A stretch of 24,280 bases of DNA from an uncultured Bacilli bacterium (lineage in GTDB: Bacteria > Bacillota_I > Bacilli_A > RF39 > UBA660), in contig CALVQT010000012.1 of the NCBI GenBank assembly GCA_944358375.1, positions 1-24,280 on the forward strand, written 5' to 3'. Below, piece by piece: positions 1 through 7,928 of the stretch. The notes below the pieces were generated by a model. The model did no database searches, was not told the DNA's origin, and saw only the letters and a list, made by a program, of their open reading frames with translations. Positions within the stretch are counted from its first letter, which is position 1. Each line of letters opens with the position of its first letter. A program made the position numbers and the translations under genes.

Positions 1-50
1 TTTAAAATCTCACAATCCCTTTATTTATAAGGATTTCGCAAAGGGGTTTA

Positions 51-110
51 CTAAATCGGTATCAAGCAGTTGATACTTACTTTTTGGAAACCTTTTTCTT
101 CATTTGCCAT
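51..110 (-). pseudogene. Possible broken gene start (19 codons) at the window edge
   Basis: A minus-strand ATG at 108-110 has a GAGG ribosome binding site 11 bases upstream and an extended -10 promoter at 141-149, so initiation here looks real. The frame reads MANEEKGFQKVSINCLIPI and then meets TAG and TAA at once. Another frame continues without a start to a TAA near position 15. This could be the 5' stub of a gene cut by a frameshift or rearrangement near 50-60, or a leader peptide for something beyond the window. The product is not recognised. A perfect 7-bp inverted repeat (GTATCAA, 4-base loop, TTGATAC) lies inside at 59-76. Confidence 0.35.
59..76. repeat. Perfect 7-bp inverted repeat with 4-base spacer
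   Basis: GTATCAA and TTGATAC flank the spacer GCAG. It lies inside the closed short frame at 51-110, just before the point where the reading frame is lost. It has no U-tract, so it is not a terminator. It could be a protein or recombinase binding site, or chance. Confidence 0.3.
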
Positions 111-140
111 TGTTATCACTTCCTCAAATAAATCTATTTC

Positions 141-149
141 ATTATATCA
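141..149 (-). promoter_or_regulatory. Extended -10 promoter for the leftmost frame
   Basis: The minus strand reads TGATATAAT, a consensus extended -10 (TG, one base, TATAAT), 31 bases upstream of the ATG at 110. No convincing -35 is seen, as is usual for extended -10 promoters. It lies just downstream of the terminator at 166-189. Confidence 0.6.
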
Positions 150-165
150 TACTTTTAAACAAAAC

Positions 166-189
166 AAAAAGTAGAATAAAATCTACTTT
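166..189 (-). terminator. Rho-independent terminator after the broken gene at 206-598
   Basis: A perfect 8-bp stem (AAAGTAGA at 168-175, TCTACTTT at 182-189) has a 6-base loop. On the minus strand it is followed by a T-rich tract (TTTTTGTTTTG). It begins 17 bases after the TAA at 206-208, which supports that TAA as the original end of the upstream gene. Confidence 0.7.
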
Positions 190-205
190 ATAATTTGCAA
201 GTTGT

Positions 206-598
206 TTATTTTTTGTAAAAATAGTTGTTACTTTCTAAATATTTAGTATTTTCTTTTATCCATGGACAACCAAAGACAAACCTGTTAATTTGAAAATTAT
301 ATATATTATCTTTTGTCTTTATCGTCATTTTTCCTAATATAAATATATGACTAATTTTAAAATCAACAACATCTTCCTATAATATAGTTGCACAACTTTC
401 ACTATCTCTTGTGTATAAAGTGATACCTTTTTCATTAAATAAGAAAAAATAAAATTGCGTTTCATCAAATCTTATATATGTTTTCCAAGGTGTTGGTATT
501 ACTTTATTTGGCATAGGTATGTTAGTTCCATAAATTATATTATTAGTTTGTGTGATTTTATACTTTTCTATTACTTTTTCTAATTGTTTTGTTATCAT
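206..598 (-). pseudogene. Small hypothetical protein gene interrupted by an in-frame TAG
   Basis: Translation from the ATG at 596-598, with a clear GAGGAG site upstream, gives 73 residues and stops at TAG (377-379). The same frame stays open for 56 more codons, from EDVVDFK to NNYFYKK, and ends at TAA (206-208), 17 bases before a terminator. The downstream part has the same residue style (alternating hydrophobic strands, Trp, Cys) as the upstream part. The whole would be about 130 residues, mostly predicted beta strand, somewhat like small PH-like bacterial proteins. That resemblance is weak and no family is assigned. TAG ends other genes here (GNAT, permease, thioredoxin protein), so recoding is unlikely. 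A nonsense mutation is the simplest reading, with a 73-residue product or sequencing error as alternatives. Confidence 0.7.
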
Positions 599-741
599 TT
601 TAATATTTCTCCTCTTTTATCATATTTAATTAATTTTTTATTAAATATGTACAATTACAATCAAACAATAAAATTCTTATGTATTTATAATTTTTTTTAT
701 TTACTTTTTTTACTAAAAATCTACATAATCTATAGGATAGT
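599..741. other. AT-rich intergenic stretch, no clear terminator
   Basis: This gap separates the end of the DUF262-DUF1524 gene from the start of the broken gene. It is almost pure A/T. The only site I can support is the GAGGAG ribosome binding site of the downstream gene near 608-615. No GC-containing hairpin is visible after the nuclease gene, so read-through into 206-598 is possible. Confidence 0.5.
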
Positions 742-2397
742 TTATTTTAACTTTAAATCCTCATCTAATAAATTTATACACTTCCTAGTAAGTTTTGTAG
801 ATTTATCTTTATTCCAGCCTCCATCTAACGCTATTTTTGTCATTATTTGTAATTTTATGCTATAACCACTTAAATTATATTTAAAATGAGTCGCTTTTTC
901 TAACGGATTGGCATTTTGCATTTTAGTATTTGTTCCATATGCCAATAAGGCAAGATTTCCAAAATTATCTACCCAATCTTCATTTGGTTCACCATTTTCA
1001 TCAGTTCTTGGCATAAAATGTTCTATAGAGTTTCTAAATTTGAATGTAAACTTTTCAAATTCAATATCTTTTGACTCTGGGATACTTTCAATAACTTTTT
1101 TATAATTAATTTTCATTAAATAATCTAAATAATTTAAAACAATAACTGGAGTATCAAATCCTGTTCTATAATTATTATCTTTATTGTCATTTATAAAATT
1201 TTTTATATATTTTTCTTTTATGTACTTTTCCATAAAATTTACATATTCATTTATATCTTTATTATTGTATACATATTTCAATGTTATGTATATCCAATGC
1301 ATTAATCTTCTGTTGATGAAGGATACTCTTAAACATGATTGAATTAACTTTATTTTTTCATTATTAATATCTAGTTGCCATGTGTCTTTGATTTTATCAT
1401 ATTTTACAATATATTTATCATATATTTTTTTAATTGATATTAAAAAATTTAGATATTCAATTATTTCCTCACTATTTTTATGAATAAATTCATCTTTATA
1501 TTCTTTTATTAAATCTTCAAGATTGAATTCTCCACTAGAATCATAATTTTCTTTATCTTTATTTTTATATATTCTTATAGAATATAGTAAGAAATATTCA
1601 AAATTTAGAATTGAATTATCATAATCTTTATTATTTTGTTCAATCTGATAACTTGTGTTAAAATTATTTTTCTGACTTATGATATTATTTATAGTTAAAT
1701 ACTTTACATTGTTTTTCTTATTAACTTCTTTGAAACTTTTTATATCATCTAAAGTATTATTCATTTTTTCCAAATTATACCATAAATAATTTAATCTCGA
1801 TTTATCAATATCATCATCTAATCTATTCATTAGAAAAGACTTTATTATATCACTTCTGCTTAACTGAATACCTCTTGAATTCATAACTTCAAAATAGTGA
1901 TTAATATTTACTTTGTCATCTAAATTTATTTCATAGTAATATAAATTATTTTTAATTTTTTCTTTAATTTTTTCTTTATCAGCATCTGATATTTTATTTT
2001 TTATTATTTTCCATGCTATTTTTAAATTGGGTGGAAGTTTATCAAACTCATTATCATTAGATGTCATTGAAAATATTTTTTTTAAGTTATTTGATTGTTC
2101 ATTTAAAATTAAATCATATTCTGATTCTAAATTAATTTCTTCTACTTTTTCTATATATCCACAATATATAGCAATCATATATAACGTTGTTAATCTTTGT
2201 TGCCCATCAATCAACATTTTATTATTTTTGTTTGCTTTAATAGTAATAATACCTAAGCAATAATTTTCATCATTCTTAGTATTCAATATATTTTTGATCA
2301 ACTCTTCTATTTCTTCTTCTCCCCAAGAATACTCTCTTTGAAAACATGGAATAATGTATTTATTTTTTAATCCTTCACATAATTTAACTTTTCCCAT
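742..2397 (-). CDS. DUF262 / DUF1524 (HNH) protein, GmrSD-like nuclease
   Basis: This 551-residue protein has an N-terminal DUF262 domain (ParB/DndB-like fold). It shows IPCFQREYSW at 16-25, the IDGQQRLTTL signature at 63-72, and the NSRG...L motif typical of the family further on. The C-terminus is a DUF1524 HNH-type nuclease domain: IEHFMP at 458-463 with the catalytic-type His460, then a GNLALL strand near 480-485 and an N-x(n)-K segment. In the known GmrSD and SspE families, DUF262 binds and hydrolyses nucleotide and gates DUF1524 DNA cleavage, usually against modified or foreign DNA. The domains are seen; defence is inferred from the family. Its ATG has AAGGAG 6 bases upstream and lies 31 bases inside the preceding DUF262 gene, so the two are translationally coupled. 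All key motifs look intact. Confidence 0.88.
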   Translation of the reverse strand: MGKVKLCEGLKNKYIIPCFQREYSWGEEEIEELIKNILNTKNDENYCLGIITIKANKNNKMLIDGQQRLTTLYMIAIYCGYIEKVEEINLESEYDLILNEQSNNLKKIFSMTSNDNEFDKLPPNLKIAWKIIKNKISDADKEKIKEKIKNNLYYYEINLDDKVNINHYFEVMNSRGIQLSRSDIIKSFLMNRLDDDIDKSRLNYLWYNLEKMNNTLDDIKSFKEVNKKNNVKYLTINNIISQKNNFNTSYQIEQNNKDYDNSILNFEYFLLYSIRIYKNKDKENYDSSGEFNLEDLIKEYKDEFIHKNSEEIIEYLNFLISIKKIYDKYIVKYDKIKDTWQLDINNEKIKLIQSCLRVSFINRRLMHWIYITLKYVYNNKDINEYVNFMEKYIKEKYIKNFINDNKDNNYRTGFDTPVIVLNYLDYLMKINYKKVIESIPESKDIEFEKFTFKFRNSIEHFMPRTDENGEPNEDWVDNFGNLALLAYGTNTKMQNANPLEKATHFKYNLSGYSIKLQIMTKIALDGGWNKDKSTKLTRKCINLLDEDLKLK

Positions 2398-3641
2398 AAT
2401 TTACTCCTTAACTCCCCTAATATTTCCGATTTATTTGGTTTACCTATTATTAACTCTTCTATTTTTAATAATTCTTCTACCTTTAAAGCTTTATCACATT
2501 CAAAGAAAAAATTAAATTTTGTATTTAATACATAATTATTTATTGATTGGGTGCTGACTAATTGATTATTAATACGATGTGCTACACTCCATGTAAGTAT
2601 AAAATCAAGAATCATTTCCTTTTGAAAGTTAGAAACTTCTTCTCCAAATTTATCATAAAATAACAAAATAGCATCATAATATAAATAATTAATATATTTA
2701 AAATATTGTTTCTGATTAGTAGAAATTTCAAGTTTTTTTTCTAAATTATTTTCTTTTATTATTTTATCAACTAGATTAACATAATAGTTAATCATATTAA
2801 AGAATCCCTCTCCAGAAGGAAATGGCTTATTTATTTGAAATATATTATTATTTGATTCATAATATTTGACATATTTATATTTACATAATTTATTGTATCC
2901 TTTATATAAATAAATATCATTTTTAGTGAAATCCCTAATATTTTTATTTAATGACCAATTATAAATGTTAAATAGCATGTTATTAATTAGATATTCATTT
3001 TTATTAATAGATTCATCTATTTCAAAACTTTCTTCAATATTTTTTTTCCATGAACTCAATAATTTAATTTTATTTTCTATAGGATAATCTTCGGGTATTT
3101 CACCAAGATGGTATGCTTTTAATAAATCAATAGGAGTTAAATCTTTATATTTAGAATTTCTTCCATCAAAAAGTTGAAAACTTTCTTGATAGTTAGAAGA
3201 TTCTAATAAAAAGAATTTTACATTATTTTTTAAATAACTATAAAATTTTGTTTTATCAATATTTTCATTTTTCTCTAATTTATTGATAAATTTTTCTATT
3301 AAATTATAATTATTTAATATTCTCTCTTCTGTATTAGAAATACATAAAATCTTTTCATTTAATAAATTTATATTAATATCAATATCGAGAAATTTTAATA
3401 ATAAAGATAATGTTATAATTCGTTGTAATCCATCTACAATCTCATAATTATCAGTATTTTTTCCTTTAAATAAAATTATTGCACCTAAATTTATATCTAA
3501 ATTTTCTTTATACTTTTCCATTATATCTTCTAGCAATGTATATACATTATATTTATTCCATTCATAAGGTCTTTGATATTCAGGTATTTTTAATTTTTTT
3601 TCAAGCAATTTTATTAAACTAATTTGTTCATTTTCATTCAT
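2367..3641 (-). CDS. DUF262 protein without nuclease domain, partner of the DUF262-DUF1524 gene
   Basis: The product has 424 residues. The N-terminal DUF262 domain carries IPEYQRPYEW at 19-28 and VDGLQR at 69-74, where the usual DGQQR has Leu for the first Gln. A third family motif (GRNSKYKDLTPIDLLK, about residues 160-180) corresponds to the common NSRGxxL..DLLK. The remaining C-terminal part is helical and shows no HNH, HEPN or PD-(D/E)xK motif. The start has AGGAG 8 bases upstream. Its end overlaps the next gene by 31 bases. The pair resembles split GmrS/GmrD-type modules but both members have DUF262, so this one may be a sensor or regulator with altered nucleotide chemistry. That role is an inference. 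Confidence 0.85.
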   Translation of the reverse strand: MNENEQISLIKLLEKKLKIPEYQRPYEWNKYNVYTLLEDIMEKYKENLDINLGAIILFKGKNTDNYEIVDGLQRIITLSLLLKFLDIDININLLNEKILCISNTEERILNNYNLIEKFINKLEKNENIDKTKFYSYLKNNVKFFLLESSNYQESFQLFDGRNSKYKDLTPIDLLKAYHLGEIPEDYPIENKIKLLSSWKKNIEESFEIDESINKNEYLINNMLFNIYNWSLNKNIRDFTKNDIYLYKGYNKLCKYKYVKYYESNNNIFQINKPFPSGEGFFNMINYYVNLVDKIIKENNLEKKLEISTNQKQYFKYINYLYYDAILLFYDKFGEEVSNFQKEMILDFILTWSVAHRINNQLVSTQSINNYVLNTKFNFFFECDKALKVEELLKIEELIIGKPNKSEILGELRSKLWEKLNYVKD

Positions 3642-3779
3642 GCTATTTTCTCCTATAATTATTTACTATTTAGTTCCTTATTACATTTTCCTGTACTTTA
3701 TCTTTTTAATTTAAGTATAAATAAATTTTGTAAAAAAGTATACCTAATTTTTAATTAATTATTGATATAAGCTATAATT
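3642..3779. other. Intergenic region upstream of the DUF262 pair
   Basis: This AT-rich gap contains the AGGAG site of the DUF262 gene near 3648-3653. Two copies of TATACTT occur on the minus strand about 20 bases apart and may be -10 elements, but no properly spaced -35 is convincing. No hairpin terminator is evident after the YjbR-like gene, so the DUF262 pair might be partly co-transcribed with it. Confidence 0.35.
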
Positions 3780-4457
3780 TCATTTAGATTTATTTTTTGA
3801 TAACTGATAACTATTATCGATAAGTTTATATATTTCATTTATATCAACAGAACCATCAAGTTTTATAGTTATCCAATATTTTTTATTCATGTGATAGCCC
3901 GGAAAATATTTTTTATTATCAACTATTAACTTTACTTTTTCTTTTTCTAATAATAGATCGATAATCTCAATACTTCCTTCCTCCATAATACCTATTTTTG
4001 ATTTTTCAACTATAAATAATATACCATACCATTTATTATTTACTTTATTTCTCCATACAGCAGTATTAGAAAATCTTTCCCATAAATATTCTAATTCATC
4101 ATGATATTTTTCTCTTATATATTTAATAATCAAATTGGTATATTCACTTTTATATATTTCTCTTTGGCAACAAGTATTTTTTATTTGTTCAATAATATTA
4201 TTATATTCATCTCTTATTTTATTTACATATTCTCCTGTGCTATTAATGACATAATAACGAAGAAATTTTTCGTTGGTTGATATTTCAATAATATCAGATG
4301 TTATATTTTTATTTTTATCTATTTTTATAATCAAGAGAAATTGGTCATTCATTATCTTTTTTTCATATTTATACCATTCATTTTCTTTAACAAATCCTAT
4401 TTTTAATAATTTGGAAAAATCTATTGTTAGATTTTTGAATGATAGATTATCTTTCAT
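3780..4457 (-). CDS. MmcQ/YjbR (DUF419)-like protein with N-terminal extension
   Basis: The protein has 225 residues and ends in TGA. The second half matches the CyaY-like fold of the YjbR/MmcQ family: a WYGILF strand, then a strand-helix region, then the signature YFPGYHMNKKYWITI and a closing helix (about residues 130-220). The first 100 or so residues form a further alpha/beta region not found in the shortest family members. The family is annotated as DNA-binding or of unknown role, and no catalytic function is established. The gene lies between the DUF262 pair and the copper operon and has its own AAGGAG site. There is no sign that it belongs to either neighbour. Confidence 0.75.
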   Translation of the reverse strand: MKDNLSFKNLTIDFSKLLKIGFVKENEWYKYEKKIMNDQFLLIIKIDKNKNITSDIIEISTNEKFLRYYVINSTGEYVNKIRDEYNNIIEQIKNTCCQREIYKSEYTNLIIKYIREKYHDELEYLWERFSNTAVWRNKVNNKWYGILFIVEKSKIGIMEEGSIEIIDLLLEKEKVKLIVDNKKYFPGYHMNKKYWITIKLDGSVDINEIYKLIDNSYQLSKNKSK

Positions 4458-4523
4458 ATATTATCTCCTTATATATAGATGATTTTATAATATAATTTTT
4501 ATTTATATTTAATAACATTTTTA

Positions 4524-4551
4524 GAAAAAAAGACGTTATAAAACATCTTTT
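4524..4551 (-). terminator. Terminator of the copper operon
   Basis: An 8-bp stem (4528-4535 with 4544-4551) has an 8-base loop. On the minus-strand RNA all pairs form, including one U-G wobble, and the stem runs into six U residues (4525-4530). It begins one base after the copA stop codon. Confidence 0.8.
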
Positions 4552-4552
4552 A

Positions 4553-6760
4553 TTAATTATTTTCTTTTTTTAATCTTAAAGTGTTTAATATAACTGTAAG
4601 ACTACTTAATACCATAGCTAAACTAGCAATCATAGGATTTATTACAATTCCAAATGGTCGTAATATTCCCATTGCGATAGGAATCATTAATATATTATAA
4701 AAAAATGCCCAAAATAGATTTTGTTTAATATTTTTTATTGTATTTTTACTTATTTTTATTAGCTTTAAGATAGAATCTAAATCGTTTTTAATTAATATTA
4801 CATCTGAAGAATCCATTGCAATATCTGTTCCACTTTTTACGCTTACTCCAATATCACTATGTGCTAAGGCTGGACTATCATTAATTCCATCTCCACACAT
4901 CATTACGATTTTGTTTTGTTTTTTGAGACTTTTAATAACTTCTGTTTTTTCTTTAGGTAGAACATTTGATATGATGTTGGTTATTCCTATTTCTTTACCA
5001 ACTTTTAGAGAAGTTTCTTTATTGTCACCTGTAAGCATAATAGTTTCAATATCTTCTTTATTTAACTGATTGATAATTTCTTTAGAATTTTCTTTTATTA
5101 CATCATTAACACCAATTAAGGCAATAATTATATTATTTTTTATTATATATATAATGCTAGATCCATCTAAAGATAATTCTTTCTCATCTTTTAAATGATC
5201 ATTAGAGATAGAATATTTTTCAACTATTTTTTGATTTCCCAAAATATATTTTTCATTATTAATGTAGGCTATAATTCCATATCCAGGTATATTTTTAAAG
5301 TTACTAGTTTCTAACTTATCTATTTTATTTTCCTCCAAATAATCTATAAATGCTTTAGATATTGGATGTGTTGATTTATTTTCAATACTTCCTGCTAATT
5401 GTAATAGCTTTTTATTATCAAGATTACTATAATTATATATTTTAGATATTTTCAATCTACCATAAGTTAATGTTCCCGTTTTATCAAAGACAATGGTATT
5501 TACTTTAGCAGCAGTTTCTAAAATTTCACTTTTTTTAACTAAAATACCATTTTTAATACATATTCCTTCACTTACAACGATAGCAAGTGGAGTTGCTAAC
5601 CCTAAGCTACATGGACAAGCAACTACAAGAATAGTAACAAAAGTTGAAAGAGAAGTTGCTAAATCATAACCTAATAATAAATATACAATAAATGTTATAA
5701 TTGAAATAATAATTATTACAGGAACAAAATATTCAGAAATTCTGTCTGCTACTTTTGCTATAGGTGCTTTAGTATTACTTGCTTCTATAACTAATCTAAC
5801 TATTTCTGAGACTGTAGATTCTTTGCCTATTTTCTCTGCTTTATATTTGATAAATCCATCATAATTTAAACTTCCAGCGACAACTTTATCACCTTTATCT
5901 TTTATAATAGGTTTACTTTCTCCAGTAATAAATGATTCATCAAAGTGAGCTTTTCCCTCGATTATTTCACCATCTACAGCTATTTTTTCTCCTGGTTTAC
6001 TGATTAATATATTTCCTTTTTTTATTTCATCTAAAGTTATCTTTAATTCTTTACCATTTTTTTCGATAGTAGCTTGATTTGGAGTTATCTCAACTAATTT
6101 TTGTATTGCTTCTTTTGTTTTATCTTTATTAATATTATCTAAATATCTACCTAATTTAACAAAGTATATTACGATTGCAGATGATTCAAAATATAAGTTC
6201 ATTGTGTAAGTATATTCCCCATTCAATATTTTAAGCATTCCATATAAACTATACACAAAACTACTAATTACACCTAAAGAAACTAAAGTGTCCATATTTG
6301 GAATTCTATGAATTAAATTTTTATAACCATTTTTTAAAATATCATATCCATAAATCAAAAATAAAATAGTAAAAAATAATAATGAGCTAGTATAGATAAT
6401 TGGATTATCATGAAGATTGATTATTGTTGGTACTGGTAAATTTAACATATGTCCCATGGATATGTACATTAAAATTATTGCTAATAATGAAAATACTATA
6501 AATAAATTTTTTTCATGTTTATTTTTATTTTCAACTTTAATATTTTTAAAAATACCACCACTTTTAAAACCGGCTTGCTTAATATACTTTTCTATTTTTT
6601 CTTGATTTAAAATATTTTCGTCATAGTCAACAGTCACATTTGCCATAACGAGATTTACATTAGCATTTATAATACCATTTTGTTTATTCAAATACTTTTC
6701 TAATCCGTTGGAACAAGCACTACAAGTCATGCCATCCACTATTAATATAATTTTTTTCAC
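4553..6760 (-). CDS. copA: Copper-exporting P1B-1 ATPase CopA
   Basis: This 735-residue P-type ATPase is expected to move Cu+ out across the plasma membrane. It has one N-terminal heavy-metal domain (GMTCSAC, Cys13 and Cys16), the CPC metal site in the membrane (382-384), the TGE loop (279-281), the phosphorylation motif DKTGT (426-430), the P1B-type HP pair (465-466) and GDGIND (623-628). The last helices carry YN (688-689) and MxxSS (716-720), the residues that mark Cu+ specificity. The start is GTG, two bases after copZ, with GAGG in the end of copZ as the binding site. A single metal-binding domain is normal for Firmicutes. Confidence 0.96.
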   Translation of the reverse strand: MKKIILIVDGMTCSACSNGLEKYLNKQNGIINANVNLVMANVTVDYDENILNQEKIEKYIKQAGFKSGGIFKNIKVENKNKHEKNLFIVFSLLAIILMYISMGHMLNLPVPTIINLHDNPIIYTSSLLFFTILFLIYGYDILKNGYKNLIHRIPNMDTLVSLGVISSFVYSLYGMLKILNGEYTYTMNLYFESSAIVIYFVKLGRYLDNINKDKTKEAIQKLVEITPNQATIEKNGKELKITLDEIKKGNILISKPGEKIAVDGEIIEGKAHFDESFITGESKPIIKDKGDKVVAGSLNYDGFIKYKAEKIGKESTVSEIVRLVIEASNTKAPIAKVADRISEYFVPVIIIISIITFIVYLLLGYDLATSLSTFVTILVVACPCSLGLATPLAIVVSEGICIKNGILVKKSEILETAAKVNTIVFDKTGTLTYGRLKISKIYNYSNLDNKKLLQLAGSIENKSTHPISKAFIDYLEENKIDKLETSNFKNIPGYGIIAYINNEKYILGNQKIVEKYSISNDHLKDEKELSLDGSSIIYIIKNNIIIALIGVNDVIKENSKEIINQLNKEDIETIMLTGDNKETSLKVGKEIGITNIISNVLPKEKTEVIKSLKKQNKIVMMCGDGINDSPALAHSDIGVSVKSGTDIAMDSSDVILIKNDLDSILKLIKISKNTIKNIKQNLFWAFFYNILMIPIAMGILRPFGIVINPMIASLAMVLSSLTVILNTLRLKKENN

Positions 6761-6762
6761 TA

Positions 6763-6972
6763 TTAATTTTCCTCAATCTCAAAATCTAAATTTTCAATCA
6801 TTTCTTTTACTTCTTCTAAATTAATATCATCATTAGCTTTAATTATAACTATTTCATTAGTATGATTTGCTGATACTTCACTAATACCATCTATTGTACT
6901 TAAAGAATTTTTAATCCTATTTTCGCATCCTTCACAGTGCATTCCGTTAACTTTTAATTTAATTTCTTTCAT
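6763..6972 (-). CDS. copZ: Copper chaperone CopZ (HMA domain)
   Basis: The 69-residue protein is a single heavy-metal-associated domain with GMHCEGC (Cys14 and Cys17) in the first loop, followed by the expected helix, two strands, helix and strand. It carries Cu+ in the cytoplasm to CopA. It lies 3 bases after the flavodoxin gene and 2 bases before copA, so all three share one message. Length is typical of the family. Confidence 0.95.
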   Translation of the reverse strand: MKEIKLKVNGMHCEGCENRIKNSLSTIDGISEVSANHTNEIVIIKANDDINLEEVKEMIENLDFEIEEN

Positions 6973-6975
6973 TAT

Positions 6976-7512
6976 TTACTCTTCCTTTCTTTTTTCTTCT
7001 TTACTATTAAATTTTATAATTTTATTTATCCATTGTCTAACATTTTTTAAATCTGTTTGATCAGGATGAGATAGTGCTTCTTCAAAATTTTTAATATTTA
7101 CTTTTAAGTTAGCATCTTCTGGATTTTTGGTAATCATTTCTATGTATTTTTCTTTTACTTGGATTGGCATTCTTCCTTGACAATAAAAGTGTCCTAATAT
7201 TATGTTAGAAGAATCAATATCATTTTTTATTCTTTTAAATAAAATATCATAATATTCACTACCTCCTCCATAACCAGCTGTTCCAAAATAAATGATTTTT
7301 TTATCTTTTAATGTTTTTAAAAATTCTATTATATCTTTTGAAGCATTTCCTTTGTCTGTCCATGAACCTATAATATATAGATCAGCATCAGGTATTTTTT
7401 CATTAACATTTCCAAAATAGATAATATTTTCATTCTTTATTTCTTCTTTTATTGCTTCTGCAAGTTGTTTCGTATTTCCTGTATTACTTGAATAAACTAT
7501 TGAAATTTTCAT
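6976..7512 (-). CDS. Flavodoxin-family protein
   Basis: The protein has 178 residues. The phosphate-binding loop of flavodoxins is seen at the start (YSSNTGNT, residues 7-14), and SWTDKGNAS and FGTAGYGG occur where the other two FMN-contacting loops are expected. It should bind FMN and pass single electrons. It is the first gene of the copper operon, with GGAGG before its ATG and an extended -10 promoter at 7540-7548. Its partner is unknown; the location suggests a redox role linked to copper, but this is inference. The C-terminal tail (SHPDQTDLKNVRQW) also occurs in the longer flavodoxin subfamily. Confidence 0.85.
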   Translation of the reverse strand: MKISIVYSSNTGNTKQLAEAIKEEIKNENIIYFGNVNEKIPDADLYIIGSWTDKGNASKDIIEFLKTLKDKKIIYFGTAGYGGGSEYYDILFKRIKNDIDSSNIILGHFYCQGRMPIQVKEKYIEMITKNPEDANLKVNIKNFEEALSHPDQTDLKNVRQWINKIIKFNSKEEKRKEE

Positions 7513-7539
7513 TTTTTCCTCCTATATTTTTGCAGTTAT

Positions 7540-7548
7540 ATTATATCA
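7540..7548 (-). promoter_or_regulatory. Extended -10 promoter of the flavodoxin-copZ-copA operon
   Basis: The minus strand reads TGATATAAT about 28 bases upstream of the flavodoxin ATG. No -35 at 17 bp is convincing. No CopY box (TACAnnTGTA) or obvious CsoR palindrome is visible between 7513 and 7593. Confidence 0.65.
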
Positions 7549-7579
7549 TAATTTTTTTATTGTTATTTAATTCAAAAAT

Positions 7580-7608
7580 AAAAAAGATGCTAGTTAAACA
7601 TCTTTTTT
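7580..7608 (-). terminator. Terminator of the HAD / deoxyribosyltransferase-like unit
   Basis: A perfect 10-bp stem (7580-7589 with 7599-7608) has a 9-base loop. The right arm contains the last codons of the gene at 7594-7899 and its stop codon lies in the loop. On the minus strand it is followed by an A/T-rich tract. The stem is A-rich on one side and T-rich on the other, so it might stop transcription in both directions. Confidence 0.75.
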
Positions 7609-7899
7609 TACAGGGACTAGATACATTACTTCCTTACCTAATTTTTTAGCATATTCTATTTCTTTACTAGTTGTATTGCCTATATATCCGTCTACATTAA
7701 CTACATAAATACCATCACTTATATCTATCTTTTTGTAGTGTAAATCACCTACTATTTTTTGTTCTTCTTCACTAAATTCACTAGTTGCATAAACACACTG
7801 AATAACTAAATATTTATTTTTAACTTCCAAATCTTTAGCAACTTCCATCATTTTATCTTGAAATTTCATACTACCACAAATTGTAACTACCTTATTCAT
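7594..7899 (-). CDS. Nucleoside 2-deoxyribosyltransferase-like protein
   Basis: A 101-residue Rossmann-like protein. It begins VVTICGSMKF, has a central HYKKIDISDGIYVVNVDGYIG segment and ends in a strand-helix-strand, all as in small deoxyribosyltransferase-like proteins (DUF4406 and relatives). SDGIYVVN and the GNTTSKEIEYA helix match the part of that family that holds the nucleophile Glu (here within SKEIEYA). True substrates for these short versions are usually unknown. It follows the HAD gene by 29 bases with its own AAGGAG site. Its last codons form one arm of the terminator. Confidence 0.7.
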   Translation of the reverse strand: MNKVVTICGSMKFQDKMMEVAKDLEVKNKYLVIQCVYATSEFSEEEQKIVGDLHYKKIDISDGIYVVNVDGYIGNTTSKEIEYAKKLGKEVMYLVPVKKDV

Positions 7900-7928
7900 T
7901 TTTTCTCCTTCTTTCGGCTGATGTGATT

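Noticed and set aside
206..598. Reassignment of TAG to an amino acid
   Set aside because: TAG ends the GNAT gene (9580), the permease (10082), the thioredoxin protein (14956) and the IS transposase, and in the first and third of these it is next to or inside a terminator.
584..865. Plus-strand open frames such as 584-865, 2027-2263, 12104-12295 and 23308-23574
   Set aside because: They lie opposite strongly supported minus-strand genes, have hydrophobic low-complexity translations and lack ribosome sites. AT-rich antisense strands often give such frames.
6976..7512. BilS-type flavodoxin of bilirubin reduction
   Set aside because: The protein is only a general flavodoxin match, and no BilR-like reductase is adjacent.
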